A DNA stretch of 50,019 nucleotides from Candidatus Aminicenantota bacterium (GCA_027068075.1 JAMOUJ010000004.1:1-50019), one strand, 5' to 3'. Shown: positions 37,501-46,461, numbered from the stretch's first letter. The notes: a model not told the origin generated them from the letters alone. A program made the numbers and translations.

Positions 37501-37548
37501 GAAAAGCATGCCGGAGAACACGGGCCTTTTTATTACCCATCCGAACAC
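34525..37548 (-). CDS. RND efflux transporter (HAE1/AcrB-like), orphan
   Basis: A 1007-residue inner-membrane proton-driven pump subunit. It shows the twelve-helix RND plan: helix 1 (about 12-30), a large periplasmic porter loop, helices 2-6 (about 330-480) including GYGMFVDNAVVVFENIM with the intramembrane Asp, a second porter loop, and helices 8-12 with the GIAVNNAIVLVDHSN repeat. The start is a GTG with GGAGGG upstream. No membrane-fusion or TolC gene is beside it, so it must share one, perhaps with the complete pair at 41504-45927. The substrate cannot be told from sequence. Confidence 0.9.
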   Translation of the reverse strand: MFGWVIKRPVFSGMLFASIFLLGVYSIRHTPVELVPDEKLPSLTITDFWFGASPESILERVALPVEEAISGLKGVRKVKTLCSENQAKIDVEFTRNTNMEFAYLAVKERLNRIKKNLPLSARRSLKVQPFVPEEFKRKAFLSVGIFSHLPLQSIRSIAEREFLPRLKGIGGVSRVELWGGAEVEVKISLDPDRLNLYGINIYQVYSAIGKSFFNLPSFSVREAGKDVILSLSSSASSVVDLEDLIVPSRGGVLRIKDLGRVDVGMKEIQEEKRYQGMPVVTLDIYKEKGAPSLKLASVLKEEIARIEKRLGGIVSTKIVEDESKELRKRLNRLIKLSLLILLIIFSILLLIFRDLKPSLLVISSVIFSVFATFTVVYILRIPVNLLTLSGFALGYGMFVDNAVVVFENIMRLREEGVPPLEASLRGAREVVLPVLASTATTIIVFFSFAYFQGRLRIYYLPLAYIVAIALVSSVLVAFTLIPSLSARMKFKTRRRKEIRREGFIRFAVRYPLFVLLPLVLVFLFSSKLFYKNVTFGRFFSWYQKQKLEVWVNLPPGSAFEDTKKTILQFENLVLSKPYPKEVKTWIRETTAYMEVEFPEKIEFSAYPYMLKQELIQLATNMAGIGIGVWGFDPQGYYYSPTTGSFLPYSIVLKGYDFEKLKMVARALVKTLLMNRRIEEAKIRFQRGFFWGGDRKYYSMELRFDNMRKFGVNPRNFLYQIAPAIRSRGIYQRIKLAQREMDLEVKPRMQEPELQDLLKMEFLSQKKIPYRVNQVVDLREEKTRGGIEREDQQYVALVQWDYLGSYKKGKALEKAIYENLTLPPGFTKSLEVPHWWMKETEMKQIRFAMVVSVFLIFLLLAMLYESFLQPLVVMMTIPLGLIGVFLAFVLSDFPFDSTAYIGLILLFGIAVNNAIVLVDHSNNYLKMGLSPVEAAVKGASERIRPIFITSATTVFGMLPLVLSHRGGQADIWTTLALCTVGGLTTSALLVPLVIPIFYYLALQVKRSL

Positions 37549-37607
37549 ATCACCCTCCGGAATTCAGGCCCTCCGCGCCGGTAAGGGACTTCACCGCTTC
37601 GTTCATC

Positions 37608-38078
37608 CTAAGGTTCCAGAAGAAATTTTCGGTAGTTCATCACCGCATACCTCTTTCCCTTCTTCACCACCCTGAACCCCTCCTCTTCCAGGAGTTTTTT
37701 GTGGGCCTCACTCCCTCCGGGATACTTCTCGTTGAGGTAGCCCCCGGTCTTTAAAGTGCGCCAATATGGGGTTATCCGTTCTGCGCCTTCGCTCCGTTCC
37801 TCCTCGGCGGCGTTGGCCACAATCCACACGAAAATTCCCGTGGTCATGGGGCAGGCCACCTCTACCCCGTGTTTTTTGGCAAGTGCCTGGCGAATCTCAG
37901 CGATGGTGATGAGATTTCCCTCCGGGACGGAGTCCATTATTTCCTTTACCTCCAGGGGAGAAGGGACAACCATCCTCCCCTCACCCCATCTTTCCTTCAT
38001 CTTACCGGTAAGTTCCACGATTTTAGGTAGGTCTTTTTTGTCGTGGAGTTTTTCCCTCCAGGACTTTTTCTTTCCCAT
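37608..38078 (-). CDS. MGMT-domain alkyltransferase-like protein
   Basis: A 156-residue protein with the DNA-binding winged-helix domain of O6-alkylguanine-DNA alkyltransferases: GNLITIAEIRQALAKKHGVEV, then TPYWRTLKTGGYLNEKYPGG and HKKLLEEEGF. The acceptor Cys of the PCHR motif is replaced: the aligned position reads T103-P-Y-W-R107. It cannot repair by methyl transfer and should act like the ATL proteins that flag alkylated bases for excision repair. The basic N-terminal 40 residues are extra. The gene is preceded by a GGGGGG ribosome site and followed closely by the RND gene. Confidence 0.72.
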   Translation of the reverse strand: MGKKKSWREKLHDKKDLPKIVELTGKMKERWGEGRMVVPSPLEVKEIMDSVPEGNLITIAEIRQALAKKHGVEVACPMTTGIFVWIVANAAEEERSEGAERITPYWRTLKTGGYLNEKYPGGSEAHKKLLEEEGFRVVKKGKRYAVMNYRKFLLEP

Positions 38079-38362
38079 CTATCCCCCCTTTACAGGTTTA
38101 AGTCCATCGCCGAAGGCTGAACGCGAAACCATCGCTCCTGTGGGTTTTATTCTGCCTTTCAGGGACATCAAGGTTCCCTCCTCATAGGATTTCCAACCCT
38201 CCCCGAGGCTTCCTTTCCCACGGGTTCAAAAACGCAGAGGTTTTTCTGGAGGTTAAATTTTTAATACTGAGATGTGAAGTCCTAAATTCCCCTTTTCTCC
38301 AACCCTTCTCAGGCATCTTCCTGTGGACCATCACCAGAGATTATAACACAAAACAGGACCCA

Positions 38363-38881
38363 CTACTTCGCAGCGCTCCCCGGACAAATATACCTCATCT
38401 TGCATCGGGCACACGCCCTGGGTCGGGACAACCAGGAGTAGACTCCCAGGACCAGCAGGAAGGCGAAAAGACCCAGTTGAACCGGGTGAAAACGCTTGAG
38501 CATCAAAACCACCAGGATAACCAGGGGAATTGCGGTGAGGCTTCCGTAAACCGCCGGTGCAATTTTTATCCCCACCGAGGTGGGAAAACGCTCTATCCTG
38601 CCCGGCTTGAACATCAAGGCCGCCAGTTTCCCCCAGCCCATGGAACACCTCTTTCCGTAATAGTAGCAGTTGGTGCAGACCAGTTTCTTTAAGACCACAT
38701 AGATGGTAAAAAAGGACAAACCGAGAAAAACCCATCCCAGGACCGGATGAAGAAGACCACACGCCAGAGAACCCGCTCCGATCCACAGGAGCATGAAGAA
38801 ATTTCCAACGAAGGCTTCCATAGGAGGATATTCCTCCAGCCCCTCCTCAAAGAGTTTCAATTTACCTTGTTTTTCTTCCAT
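38363..38881 (-). CDS. Four-helix membrane protein with two cysteine clusters
   Basis: A 172-residue protein with two membrane hairpins (about 25-67 and 105-150). Two cysteine motifs flank them on the same side: LVCTNCYYYGKRCSMGWG (about 67-84) and ACARCKMRYICPGSA at the C-terminus. These could bind a metal or Fe-S cluster or form disulfides. I recall similar hypothetical membrane proteins with CTNCYYYG motifs but no known function. It has its own promoter (TTGAGG-N18-TAAAAT), placed 6 bases before the ATG, and no Shine-Dalgarno, so translation appears leaderless. Confidence 0.75.
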   Translation of the reverse strand: MEEKQGKLKLFEEGLEEYPPMEAFVGNFFMLLWIGAGSLACGLLHPVLGWVFLGLSFFTIYVVLKKLVCTNCYYYGKRCSMGWGKLAALMFKPGRIERFPTSVGIKIAPAVYGSLTAIPLVILVVLMLKRFHPVQLGLFAFLLVLGVYSWLSRPRACARCKMRYICPGSAAK

Positions 38882-38887
38882 TCTTTC

Positions 38888-38917
38888 ATTTTATCACAGA
38901 GATTCCGTCTCCCTCAA
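38888..38917 (-). promoter_or_regulatory. Promoter of the Cys-cluster membrane protein gene
   Basis: On the minus strand: TTGAGG (38917-38912), an 18-base spacer ending in TGA, and TAAAAT (38893-38888), then 6 bases and the ATG. It has a good -35, an extended -10 and a leaderless arrangement. Confidence 0.6.
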
Positions 38918-38985
38918 CCGCATATTTAATTTTTATGTGCACTCAAGGACGGTGTTTTAAACAGCGGCCTGGGCCGTCCAAACTG

Positions 38986-40170
38986 TTAACGGATTGACTT
39001 AAGGGTTCTGTAAACTTCCCGGCTTATCTTAACTTCAAATTCAAAAAATTCCCGGGAAGTGTGGGGTTTTTCAAGAAACTTCTCCGTGGCCGTGAAAATT
39101 TCTGCCTCCTTTTTTAAAATTATGGGCAACCATCCAGAATCCCTTTTATTGTCCAATCTGGTGAGGTCAAGATAATGGGGCCTGCTCCCCCCTTTTAACG
39201 GCCTCAAGAGTTTTTTTATTCTCATGGCCTCCCTGTCAATGGGGGAAAGGTCCCCATCCCAAAGAAGTCCTGGAACCCCGCCAGATTTTACCCAGAGGGG
39301 TATTGCAATGGAGGTAAGGGGCTCGCCTAAGATAACCCACATTAAAGAAAGGGAAGGGTCTTCCCCCTTCCTCACTCCCTGGAAGACCACCGCCGAGGCG
39401 GTGCTGGCCCGGTCAATGGAATCGTTGGTGTAAATCCAGAAGGGTCTTTCCGGAGAAAGGGACGACCATCGGTTGCGGGGAGGAATTTTCACCAACGCAT
39501 TGCCCACATCCCTGGCTACCGTTTGTAAGATGTAAAAGGGAGAAATTCTCTCGGCCCTTTGAAAAAGTTGAAGGGCCCTTTCAAACCTCAAATAACCGTA
39601 TCCCCCGTAGGGCTTTCCGCTTCTTGAAAAATTGGTGCTCACCATGTATTTTCCAGGGAATTCTTCCGCATCAAATCGCTTGTAGCCGTGGTTGTGAACC
39701 TCAAAAAGAGCGCTTCCTCCCCGGGCATCTATCACACCGAAATTGGACCGGCTCCCCAGGGAAGGCCCCAGGTTCTTGCGAATATACCTTTCAAAATCGT
39801 CCACGGTGCGGCATTTCCTCAAGGCATCCGCCATGATGATTCCCTCCAGGTCCCGACTTTCTCCGGGGTCCTGGGGAAGGTTGTAGGCCATGGAGTTTAT
39901 GATGGCAAATCCCGCAGAATTAACGCCGGCGTAAACATTCCTTCCCGAAGTTTCATCGTGGTTTACCAGGGCCAGATAACTGTAGGGGCTCTCCTTGACG
40001 AAAATCACCTTATTGAAGGCGTGACCCGTGTCCCTGTTTTTCCAGAGTAAAGGAACTCCACCGGTGGAAGCCCTCCCGCTTATTATCGCCGTGGTGCATT
40101 CCTCTCCGGCGGAAAGAACGCTCCAACCCACGAGGACAAGAAAAAAGAAAAGCAAGGCCTTATTTCTCAT
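38986..40170 (-). CDS. Secreted Ntn-hydrolase (C45/acyl-transferase-like)
   Basis: A 394-residue exported protein. After a signal peptide (about 1-21, ending VLSAG) comes ECTTAIISGRASTGGVPLLWKNRDT, in which Cys25 fits the nucleophile of the N-terminal nucleophile hydrolases related to isopenicillin N acyltransferase (peptidase C45) and C69 peptidases; removal of the preceding residues would expose it. Further family-like blocks are NHDETSGRNVYAGVNSAGFAI and SRSNFGVIDARGGSALFEVHN. Probably cleaves an amide bond of a peptide or acylated metabolite in the periplasm. Shine-Dalgarno AGGAGG is present. Confidence 0.78.
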   Translation of the reverse strand: MRNKALLFFFLVLVGWSVLSAGEECTTAIISGRASTGGVPLLWKNRDTGHAFNKVIFVKESPYSYLALVNHDETSGRNVYAGVNSAGFAIINSMAYNLPQDPGESRDLEGIIMADALRKCRTVDDFERYIRKNLGPSLGSRSNFGVIDARGGSALFEVHNHGYKRFDAEEFPGKYMVSTNFSRSGKPYGGYGYLRFERALQLFQRAERISPFYILQTVARDVGNALVKIPPRNRWSSLSPERPFWIYTNDSIDRASTASAVVFQGVRKGEDPSLSLMWVILGEPLTSIAIPLWVKSGGVPGLLWDGDLSPIDREAMRIKKLLRPLKGGSRPHYLDLTRLDNKRDSGWLPIILKKEAEIFTATEKFLEKPHTSREFFEFEVKISREVYRTLKSIR

Positions 40171-40322
40171 CTTTTCCTCCTACATAGATTTAAACCTATT
40201 CTATCCCTTCAGAGCAATTTTTCTTTCAAAATCCCGGAGTTCCTGGGCCGTTTAAATTAACGGGAAAAATTGTTAAAATCTCAGGGCTTGACGCTTATCG
40301 TTTTTTTAAGGAGGAAGCGCCC

Positions 40323-41432
40323 ATGAAGAAAAAACGGCTCCTTTGGGCTTCTCTCGTTTACTCAATCCTTCTCCTGCCCCGGGCTTCTGGTAACCACATC
40401 TTCTCCTCCCAATTGTCCGTAGCCCTGAGGGCCTACTACAGGAACGACCAGAGAATTTTCTGGAGCGGACTTGAGAGCACCTTCCTGGCCGAAGGAAGGA
40501 TTAATTTTTCCATGGAAAAGAGGCTTTCCTGGACAAAAATCCGCCTGAGGTCATCCGTATTCTTAAATCAACCCTACGGGAAAAGCATTCTGGTGGATGA
40601 GGAAAGGGTAAAATACCTTCCAAACTTCCAGAAGGAAAGCCTTGAAATTTCTGAGATGAACATAAGCCTTGAGGGGAAAAACCTCCGATTTTCCCTGGGG
40701 AAATTTTTCTCCCCCTTCGGCAGAGTTTATTTTCCTCTGTTAACCAACGAACTGGGGGCCTTTTCTCCGTTCTTGCGTTCGGAGGTGGTCCTCTGGCGTG
40801 AAACTGGAGTGCTTCTGGAATGGAAACCCCTATTCTTTGACTTCGCCGCTGCCCTGGTGAACGGAGAAGAGGATGGGGACACCAATTCTGACAAGGCGTT
40901 GATCTTAAGGCTGGGGATAAAAACCCGGCACATTTCCCTGGGGTTTTCCTCAAAGACCCAGGATGGAATCGGCTCTGAATTTTTCAAAAAGTTCAACAAT
41001 TACTACGGCATGGATTTTCTTGTGAAACTTCGGGGGGTTTCCCTTTTCGGCGAGGTGGTTCACGACTGGTATGGACTCTGGAAACCCCAGGGGGAAGAAC
41101 GCATAAACTGGCCCAGAAGCCTGTATTACAGAGACATTTTCTATAAGTACAAAACACCCATAAAGGGCTGGGGGGGCTACATGAACTTCGCCGTGGTGGG
41201 CAAAACTCTGGAACTAAACCTGAATTACGGGGTTTATTATCCTCAAAGAATAGGGAACCCCTATCACGACGAACCTATTAAAAGAGGGATTCTTTATTTG
41301 GTCGTTAAAAACAGGGGGCTTAAAGTTTTCTCTGCCCTTCTTCTTGAAAGCAAAAGACCCAGGGAACCGTGGAGATCCGGGGAAAAGGGAATAGCCGGAA
41401 TTCTGGGCCTGGAGTTTGAGAGGCTTTTTTAG
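40323..41432 (+). CDS. Porin-like outer-membrane beta-barrel protein
   Basis: A 369-residue protein with a signal peptide (about 1-23) followed by alternating hydrophobic and polar strands rich in aromatic residues. These include NISLEGKNLRFSLGKFFSPFGRVYF, characteristic of phosphate-selective or alginate-type porins, and ISLGFSSKTQDGIG. It ends in LGLEFERLF with the terminal Phe used for barrel insertion. No substrate can be assigned. AAGGAGG lies 8 bases before the ATG. It converges on the RND operon with a 71-base gap that shows no clear terminator. Confidence 0.7.
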   Translation: MKKKRLLWASLVYSILLLPRASGNHIFSSQLSVALRAYYRNDQRIFWSGLESTFLAEGRINFSMEKRLSWTKIRLRSSVFLNQPYGKSILVDEERVKYLPNFQKESLEISEMNISLEGKNLRFSLGKFFSPFGRVYFPLLTNELGAFSPFLRSEVVLWRETGVLLEWKPLFFDFAAALVNGEEDGDTNSDKALILRLGIKTRHISLGFSSKTQDGIGSEFFKKFNNYYGMDFLVKLRGVSLFGEVVHDWYGLWKPQGEERINWPRSLYYRDIFYKYKTPIKGWGGYMNFAVVGKTLELNLNYGVYYPQRIGNPYHDEPIKRGILYLVVKNRGLKVFSALLLESKRPREPWRSGEKGIAGILGLEFERLF

Positions 41433-41503
41433 CGACGGAAGATTTTGCCTAAATCAAGGGGTGGCAGGACTCTGAACCGCACTTCTACCTGAGCATTAAA
41501 GCA

Positions 41504-44500
41504 TCATTTTTTCTGGGAAACCATTTCGTAGAGGACCGGGATGAGGATGAGGGTGAGGAAGGTGGAGGCGAGAAGGCCACCGATTACCACCACCGCTAAG
41601 GGACGCTGAAGTTCGGAGCCGGTCATCCTCATAAGCGCCATGGGCAAAAGGCCGAATATCGTGGTGAAGGTGGTCATCAGGATGGGGCGGAGCCTCACCC
41701 GGGAGGCCTCCAGCATGGCCTGGCGGGCGGAGAGACCTCTTTTTCTGAGTTTGTTGGCGTAGTCCACCTTCACGATGGCGTCGTTTACGACGATTCCCGC
41801 CATAACCATAAACCCTATTCCGGAAATCACATTGAGGGATTGACCGGTCAGAAGAAGGAAAAGAAAGCCCCCGAAAAGGCCCATGGGAATGGTAATCATT
41901 ATTATCAGGGGATGTATCAGATTTTCAAACTGGGAAGCCATCACCATGTAAACCAGAATAACCGCCAGCAAGAGGGCTTCGTAGATGGAGCGGAAGGCTC
42001 GCCTCCTTTCCTCCTCGGCTCCACCGATCTTCAGCCTCACTTCCGGAGGAAGGACAAGGGAAGAGAGAAGTTCCGTAACCCGGCGGGAGACCTCCGCCAG
42101 ATTCTCCTCCAGATCACCGCTTATCAGGAAATACCTCTCCTGGTTTTCCCTGGTGATTTCCCCGGGGGTGAGTTCTTCTTTGAGTTCCACGAAATTTCCC
42201 AGAGGGACTGCCCTGTCCTTGACGGAAACCGGGAGGGAAAGGAGAGCCTCCAGTTCCTTTTTCTCCCTCAGTGGCGAAGTGAGAACCACATCGTAGGTTT
42301 TTTGAAACCTCTTTATCGTAATGACCTTGCGTCCCCGGAAGGCCGCTTCTATAAGGTCTGCCACCTCCCGACGGGAGAGGCCGAAGTTTTTGATTATTTC
42401 GTCCTTGAATCTCACTGAAATCATGGGTCTGGAGTAAAATGCGTTGGTCCTCAAGTCAGACAGGCCCTCCACCCCGGAAAGTTTTTCAATTACCTCCCGC
42501 ACCGCCTTCCTTCCGTACTCCTCAAACCTGTAGAAAACCTTGAGTTGGAAACTTTCGGCTCCCAGCCTCAGATACCGGCTCAGGGTGTTCCTCTCCGGAA
42601 ACACAGAAAAGCGCAGACCTTCTATTCCCTTCAGAAACTTCCTCGTCCACTTCATCTCCCCCTCCCTGTCCGCCGTGCCCACCAGCATTTCAATGTGCTC
42701 CACCGAAAGGGCCTCTTCCCCCGCAGAAAATTTTGAAACGGCCCCTATTTGAGAAAAAACGAACCTGGTGCTCTTTCGCCCCAAAAGCGTATGCTCTATT
42801 TTCCTGGCCAGTTCGTCGGTCCCTTCAAAACCGAAGGTTGGAGGGGCCTCGGCGGAAATTTCAAACTTCTGGGTGGAGGGCGATGGCAGAAGTTCTTTTT
42901 TTAGGAAGGGAAAACTTAAAATTATGAACAAAAACATGAAGAGACCGATTAAAAAGGGAATGGTTTTTCTTTCAAAACAAAGTTGAAGAAAATCGTGGTA
43001 TTTTTCGTCAAACCACCCGTAGAGGTCTTGAAATCCATCCAGAATCGGTTTCGCAACGCGGGATAACAAATTACCTGCGAAGCCCAACGCGGCCCTTAAA
43101 GCGGCGAAAACCCCTTTAAAAATAAATACCACAACCTTAAAGAGCCCCAGAAAGGGCAGCGACAGAATAAAATGCATCTTCTCCCAGAAAGTTTTTCTCT
43201 TTCCAGGGGAAGTCTTCACTGGCGTTGCCCTTTTTTCCCGGGCAAAAAAAGCAAAAAGAGAGGGGAGAAGGGTCAGGGAGACGAAGAGGGAGGAAAGAAG
43301 GGAGAAGGAAACGGTGAGGGCGAGGTCCCTGAAAAGCCTCCCTGCTATCCCGTATATGTAAATTACCGGAAGGAAGATTACTATGGTGGTGAGGGTAGCG
43401 GCGGTTATGGCCCCTGCCACCTCCGAAGCCCCGTCAATGGCAGCCTCCTCTGCGGACTTTTCCCTCCGGTGGCGAAACATGCTCTCCAGCACCACTATGG
43501 AGTTGTCCACGAACATTCCCACCCCCAGGGCCAGACCTCCCAGACTCATAATGTTTACATTTACCCTGGTGAAGAACATCAACACGAAGGTGGAAATTAC
43601 GGAAATGGGAATTACCAGGGCCACCAAAGCAGGGTCCCTGAGGTTTCGGAGAAAAAGAACCAGAACCAAAAAGGCCAGCACCGCTCCGATGTAAATGGAG
43701 TATTTTATGGAATTTATGGCGGAGGTAATAAGGGCGGCATCCTCCGAGATGGTCTTAAAACGGAGGCCGGGAAATTCCCTTTCTATTTTCTGGATTTCCT
43801 CCTTCACCCTGAAGGTGGCCTGAAGGGTATTGGCTCCGCTCTCCTTGAATACGAGAAGGGCCAGGGAGGCCTTCCCGTTAAACCTTATCTCACCCTGCTT
43901 TGGACTCTCTCCCATAAAGGCCCTGCCTATGTCCTGAACCGTAATCGTCCTGAAGCCCAGGTCCTTCACAGGGATTTCGTTTATTTCCGAGGGTTTCTTT
44001 AACTCCCCCTCCACCTTCACCACATACCTGATCTTGTTTTTCCTTACGGTGCCGCTGAGAACTAACTGGTTGTAGGAAGAGATTGCGTTTTCCACATCCT
44101 GGAAGCCCACCCCGTATCTGGCCATCTTCTGGGGATCAAGTTGGACTACGATTTCCTGACTCCCCCCTCCCCGAACCTCCACCCTGGCGATGCCCTTTAA
44201 CCGTTCCAGACGGGGTTTCACCAGATAAAGGGCTGTGTCCCTAAGTTGCCCTCCTTCGCCTCCTTCAAGAACGAAGACGAGGATGGGTCTTGAAGATGGG
44301 TCCCATTGAACTATCAGTGGCTTTGAGCAATCGGAGGGCAGTTGTTCTGAAGCCTCCTCCACCCTCTCCCGGGCATGGAGGAGGGCGAAGTCCATATCCG
44401 TCCCCCAGTGGAATTGAAGGGTTATGATGGAAATGCCCTCCCGGGAGGTTGAGTTTATCTTCCTCAGCGAAGGAATGGAGGAAAGTTCGCTTTCCAGGGG

Positions 44501-44695
44501 CTGAGTGATCATCTTTTCCACTTCCTGTGGCCCCGCCCCGGGGTATTCGGTGATTACCGTAAGTTTCGGATAAGAAAGGGAAGGCAAAAGGTCCACGGTG
44601 AGGTTTCGCAAGGAGATGTACCCCAGAAGAAGCACTCCCACGAAAAACATCAGCGTGGCTATGGGCCGCTTTACGGATAGGGCTATCAGCCTCAT
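41504..44695 (-). CDS. RND efflux transporter (HAE1/AcrB-like)
   Basis: A 1063-residue pump subunit starting MRLIALSVKRPIATLMFFVGVLLLGY. RND features are PGAGPQEVEKMITQPLE, the helix 4 motif LGVGMFVDNSIVVLESM with its Asp, and GFMVMAGIVVNDAIVKVDYAN near the end. Between the two six-helix halves (about 495-580) there is a long extra linker containing hydrophobic and amphipathic segments (LPFLGLFKVVVFIFKGVF), larger than in AcrB. It overlaps the stop of the preceding membrane-fusion gene as ATGA, so the two are one operon. Confidence 0.92.
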   Translation of the reverse strand: MRLIALSVKRPIATLMFFVGVLLLGYISLRNLTVDLLPSLSYPKLTVITEYPGAGPQEVEKMITQPLESELSSIPSLRKINSTSREGISIITLQFHWGTDMDFALLHARERVEEASEQLPSDCSKPLIVQWDPSSRPILVFVLEGGEGGQLRDTALYLVKPRLERLKGIARVEVRGGGSQEIVVQLDPQKMARYGVGFQDVENAISSYNQLVLSGTVRKNKIRYVVKVEGELKKPSEINEIPVKDLGFRTITVQDIGRAFMGESPKQGEIRFNGKASLALLVFKESGANTLQATFRVKEEIQKIEREFPGLRFKTISEDAALITSAINSIKYSIYIGAVLAFLVLVLFLRNLRDPALVALVIPISVISTFVLMFFTRVNVNIMSLGGLALGVGMFVDNSIVVLESMFRHRREKSAEEAAIDGASEVAGAITAATLTTIVIFLPVIYIYGIAGRLFRDLALTVSFSLLSSLFVSLTLLPSLFAFFAREKRATPVKTSPGKRKTFWEKMHFILSLPFLGLFKVVVFIFKGVFAALRAALGFAGNLLSRVAKPILDGFQDLYGWFDEKYHDFLQLCFERKTIPFLIGLFMFLFIILSFPFLKKELLPSPSTQKFEISAEAPPTFGFEGTDELARKIEHTLLGRKSTRFVFSQIGAVSKFSAGEEALSVEHIEMLVGTADREGEMKWTRKFLKGIEGLRFSVFPERNTLSRYLRLGAESFQLKVFYRFEEYGRKAVREVIEKLSGVEGLSDLRTNAFYSRPMISVRFKDEIIKNFGLSRREVADLIEAAFRGRKVITIKRFQKTYDVVLTSPLREKKELEALLSLPVSVKDRAVPLGNFVELKEELTPGEITRENQERYFLISGDLEENLAEVSRRVTELLSSLVLPPEVRLKIGGAEEERRRAFRSIYEALLLAVILVYMVMASQFENLIHPLIIMITIPMGLFGGFLFLLLTGQSLNVISGIGFMVMAGIVVNDAIVKVDYANKLRKRGLSARQAMLEASRVRLRPILMTTFTTIFGLLPMALMRMTGSELQRPLAVVVIGGLLASTFLTLILIPVLYEMVSQKK

Positions 44696-45927
44696 TGGAC
44701 GATTTTTACCCTGGACTGGTGGGCTAATGTCAACTGGCCCTCCACCACCACCAGATCCCCTTCCTCAACGCCCTCCTTTACCTCCACTTCCTCTTCGTTC
44801 TGGGCTCCCATTTTTATGTACCGCCAAAGGGCCACATTGTCCTTCACCACGAAAACCAGAGGTCTTCCTGAGCGGACGAGAACGGCCTTTCTGGGAACCT
44901 TCACCACATTCTTAAGAACTTTGTATTCCACCTGGACATCACAACTCATCCCTGGACGGAGTCCCTTGGCCGGATCCAGAACGGAAAGAAAGACCGTGGC
45001 CGTTTTTTTCTCCGGATCCAGTTCGGGAGATATGGCGTTTATACGCCCCCTGAAGAACCTGTCGGGAAAAGCCAGAAATTTTATCCTGGCGGTCATACCC
45101 TTCCTTATCTTCCCTACCTCTCCTTCCAGGGCAAAGGCCCTCACATAAAGGGAACGGGGATTAACTATGCGAAAAACCTCCGTCCCGGCGGAGACCTCCT
45201 GGCCGGGGGAGACCTTTATGTCCGCTATTATGCCGGAAAAGGGCGCTCTTATCCTGGTTTTTTCAACTTCAAGTTCCGCCTGGCGTAGGGAAATCTCCGC
45301 ATCGGTAAGCCCCTTGGTGGCCTTTCTTACCTGCTCCTGGAGGGCGCCGGTCTCTATCATGGTAATCTGGAGTTCCTCCTCAGCCTTGCGAAGTTCTTCC
45401 CTGCTGCAGGCTCCCGCCCTATACTTCGCCAGAACCTCCTCGTATTTCTTCTTGGCCTGCTCAAGCCTTTTCCTGTCCTTTTCGGTTATGAGGGGACCCG
45501 TTTTTATGAGTCGGAAGGTGGTGATGTAGTCTGCCAGGGCCTTGAGGTGGGCGGCTTTTGCCTTCTCCAGGGCCAGGCGCTTTTCCTTATCGTCCAGGAC
45601 GGCAAGAAGTTCACCCTTTTTTACCCAGGACCCCACGGGCTTGAGAATCCTAAGCACCTTCCCTGAGGTCTCAGCCTTTACCGTGGCCTTCTCCCAGCAG
45701 TCCGCCTGACCTGAGAATGTGAGGCGAAGGGGAAGGTCGCCCCGCACCGCCTTTACCACCTTGACGGGAACAGGGGCCTCCTCTACCTTCTGGGTTTCTT
45801 CCTTCTTCTCGGCCTTCTCCTCGCTTCTTTCCTTCTTTGCTCCCCAGGCTTTCCATCCGTAATACCCCCCTACCCCCAACCCCGCCAAAAACCCAACGAA
45901 AATTGCAACCTTAAGCAATTTCTTCAT
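44692..45927 (-). CDS. RND periplasmic adaptor (membrane fusion protein, HlyD/AcrA family)
   Basis: A 411-residue adaptor linking the RND pump to an outer-membrane channel. One N-terminal membrane helix (about 5-25) is followed by a Lys/Glu-rich linker and the lipoyl half-motif (KAETSGKVLRILKPVGSWVKKGELLAVLDD). Then comes an alpha-hairpin (about 120-215), the returning lipoyl half (TRIRAPFSGIIADIKVSPGQEV), and beta-barrel and membrane-proximal domains. The hairpin is fairly long. It is the first gene of the operon with the pump and is preceded by GAGG before the ATG. An outer-membrane TolC-like gene is not in the window. Confidence 0.92.
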   Translation of the reverse strand: MKKLLKVAIFVGFLAGLGVGGYYGWKAWGAKKERSEEKAEKKEETQKVEEAPVPVKVVKAVRGDLPLRLTFSGQADCWEKATVKAETSGKVLRILKPVGSWVKKGELLAVLDDKEKRLALEKAKAAHLKALADYITTFRLIKTGPLITEKDRKRLEQAKKKYEEVLAKYRAGACSREELRKAEEELQITMIETGALQEQVRKATKGLTDAEISLRQAELEVEKTRIRAPFSGIIADIKVSPGQEVSAGTEVFRIVNPRSLYVRAFALEGEVGKIRKGMTARIKFLAFPDRFFRGRINAISPELDPEKKTATVFLSVLDPAKGLRPGMSCDVQVEYKVLKNVVKVPRKAVLVRSGRPLVFVVKDNVALWRYIKMGAQNEEEVEVKEGVEEGDLVVVEGQLTLAHQSRVKIVQ

Positions 45928-45987
45928 CTCTAACCTCTACAGAAAAAATTTTAGGAGGAAAAATTGGGGGAGTCAAGGAGAATCCCT

Positions 45988-46461
45988 TCAGCGGACCATT
46001 TCGCAACTTACAACTTTACTATCCTTAAATTGCATAACTACGGGTAGAGGAGGCACAAGAAAATGAGCGGAGAAAACTTCTTTTTTCATCAGATATAAAC
46101 CTTCTGTAGGAAAATCAAAGTTCACAACCCAGGCTTTCCATTCATCAAACCAGTTATGAACGGTTATAAGTATAACATCGTATCCTTTACTCTTGAGATG
46201 GGAAGCCTTATTAAATGACTTTAAAATAGAGCCCGGGCAAGAATCTATTTTAAGAATGAATACATATGCTTCTTCCTTTTTAGGGATTATTTCGTCAAAA
46301 TTTACGGTTGTCCCTTTAAAAGATTGCAGATAAATTTGAGAAGGAGTTTTTATCTGAATTTCGTAGCCTTTATTTTTGAGATACTTAAAATAAATGACAA
46401 GCCCTATAAGGAATAATAACACAAAGATAATAAGGTTTTCAATCAGAGCGATTTTTCTCAT
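45988..46461 (-). CDS. Membrane-anchored thioredoxin-fold-like protein
   Basis: A 157-residue protein with one N-terminal membrane helix (about 8-28) and an extracytoplasmic domain that looks like a reduced thioredoxin fold: strand YVFILKIDSCPGSILK, helix, strand DVILITVHN, and a proline turn VPPLPVVMQFKDSKVVS. The usual CxxC is reduced to a single Cys (IDSCPGS). This layout is common for TlpA-like partners of 6-bladed beta-propeller proteins. It is the last gene of the Cys-rich secretion operon and starts 23 bases inside the preceding gene. A thiol-handling role is inference. Confidence 0.6.
   Translation of the reverse strand: MRKIALIENLIIFVLLFLIGLVIYFKYLKNKGYEIQIKTPSQIYLQSFKGTTVNFDEIIPKKEEAYVFILKIDSCPGSILKSFNKASHLKSKGYDVILITVHNWFDEWKAWVVNFDFPTEGLYLMKKEVFSAHFLVPPLPVVMQFKDSKVVSCEMVR

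Noticed and set aside
37549-37606. An 18-codon frame overlapping the start of the orphan RND gene
   Set aside because: No clear ribosome site and no conserved features; probably chance in a short gap.
38947-38979. GGACGG ... CCGTCC stem after the Ntn-hydrolase gene as an intrinsic terminator
   Set aside because: The loop is large and no T-run follows on either strand.
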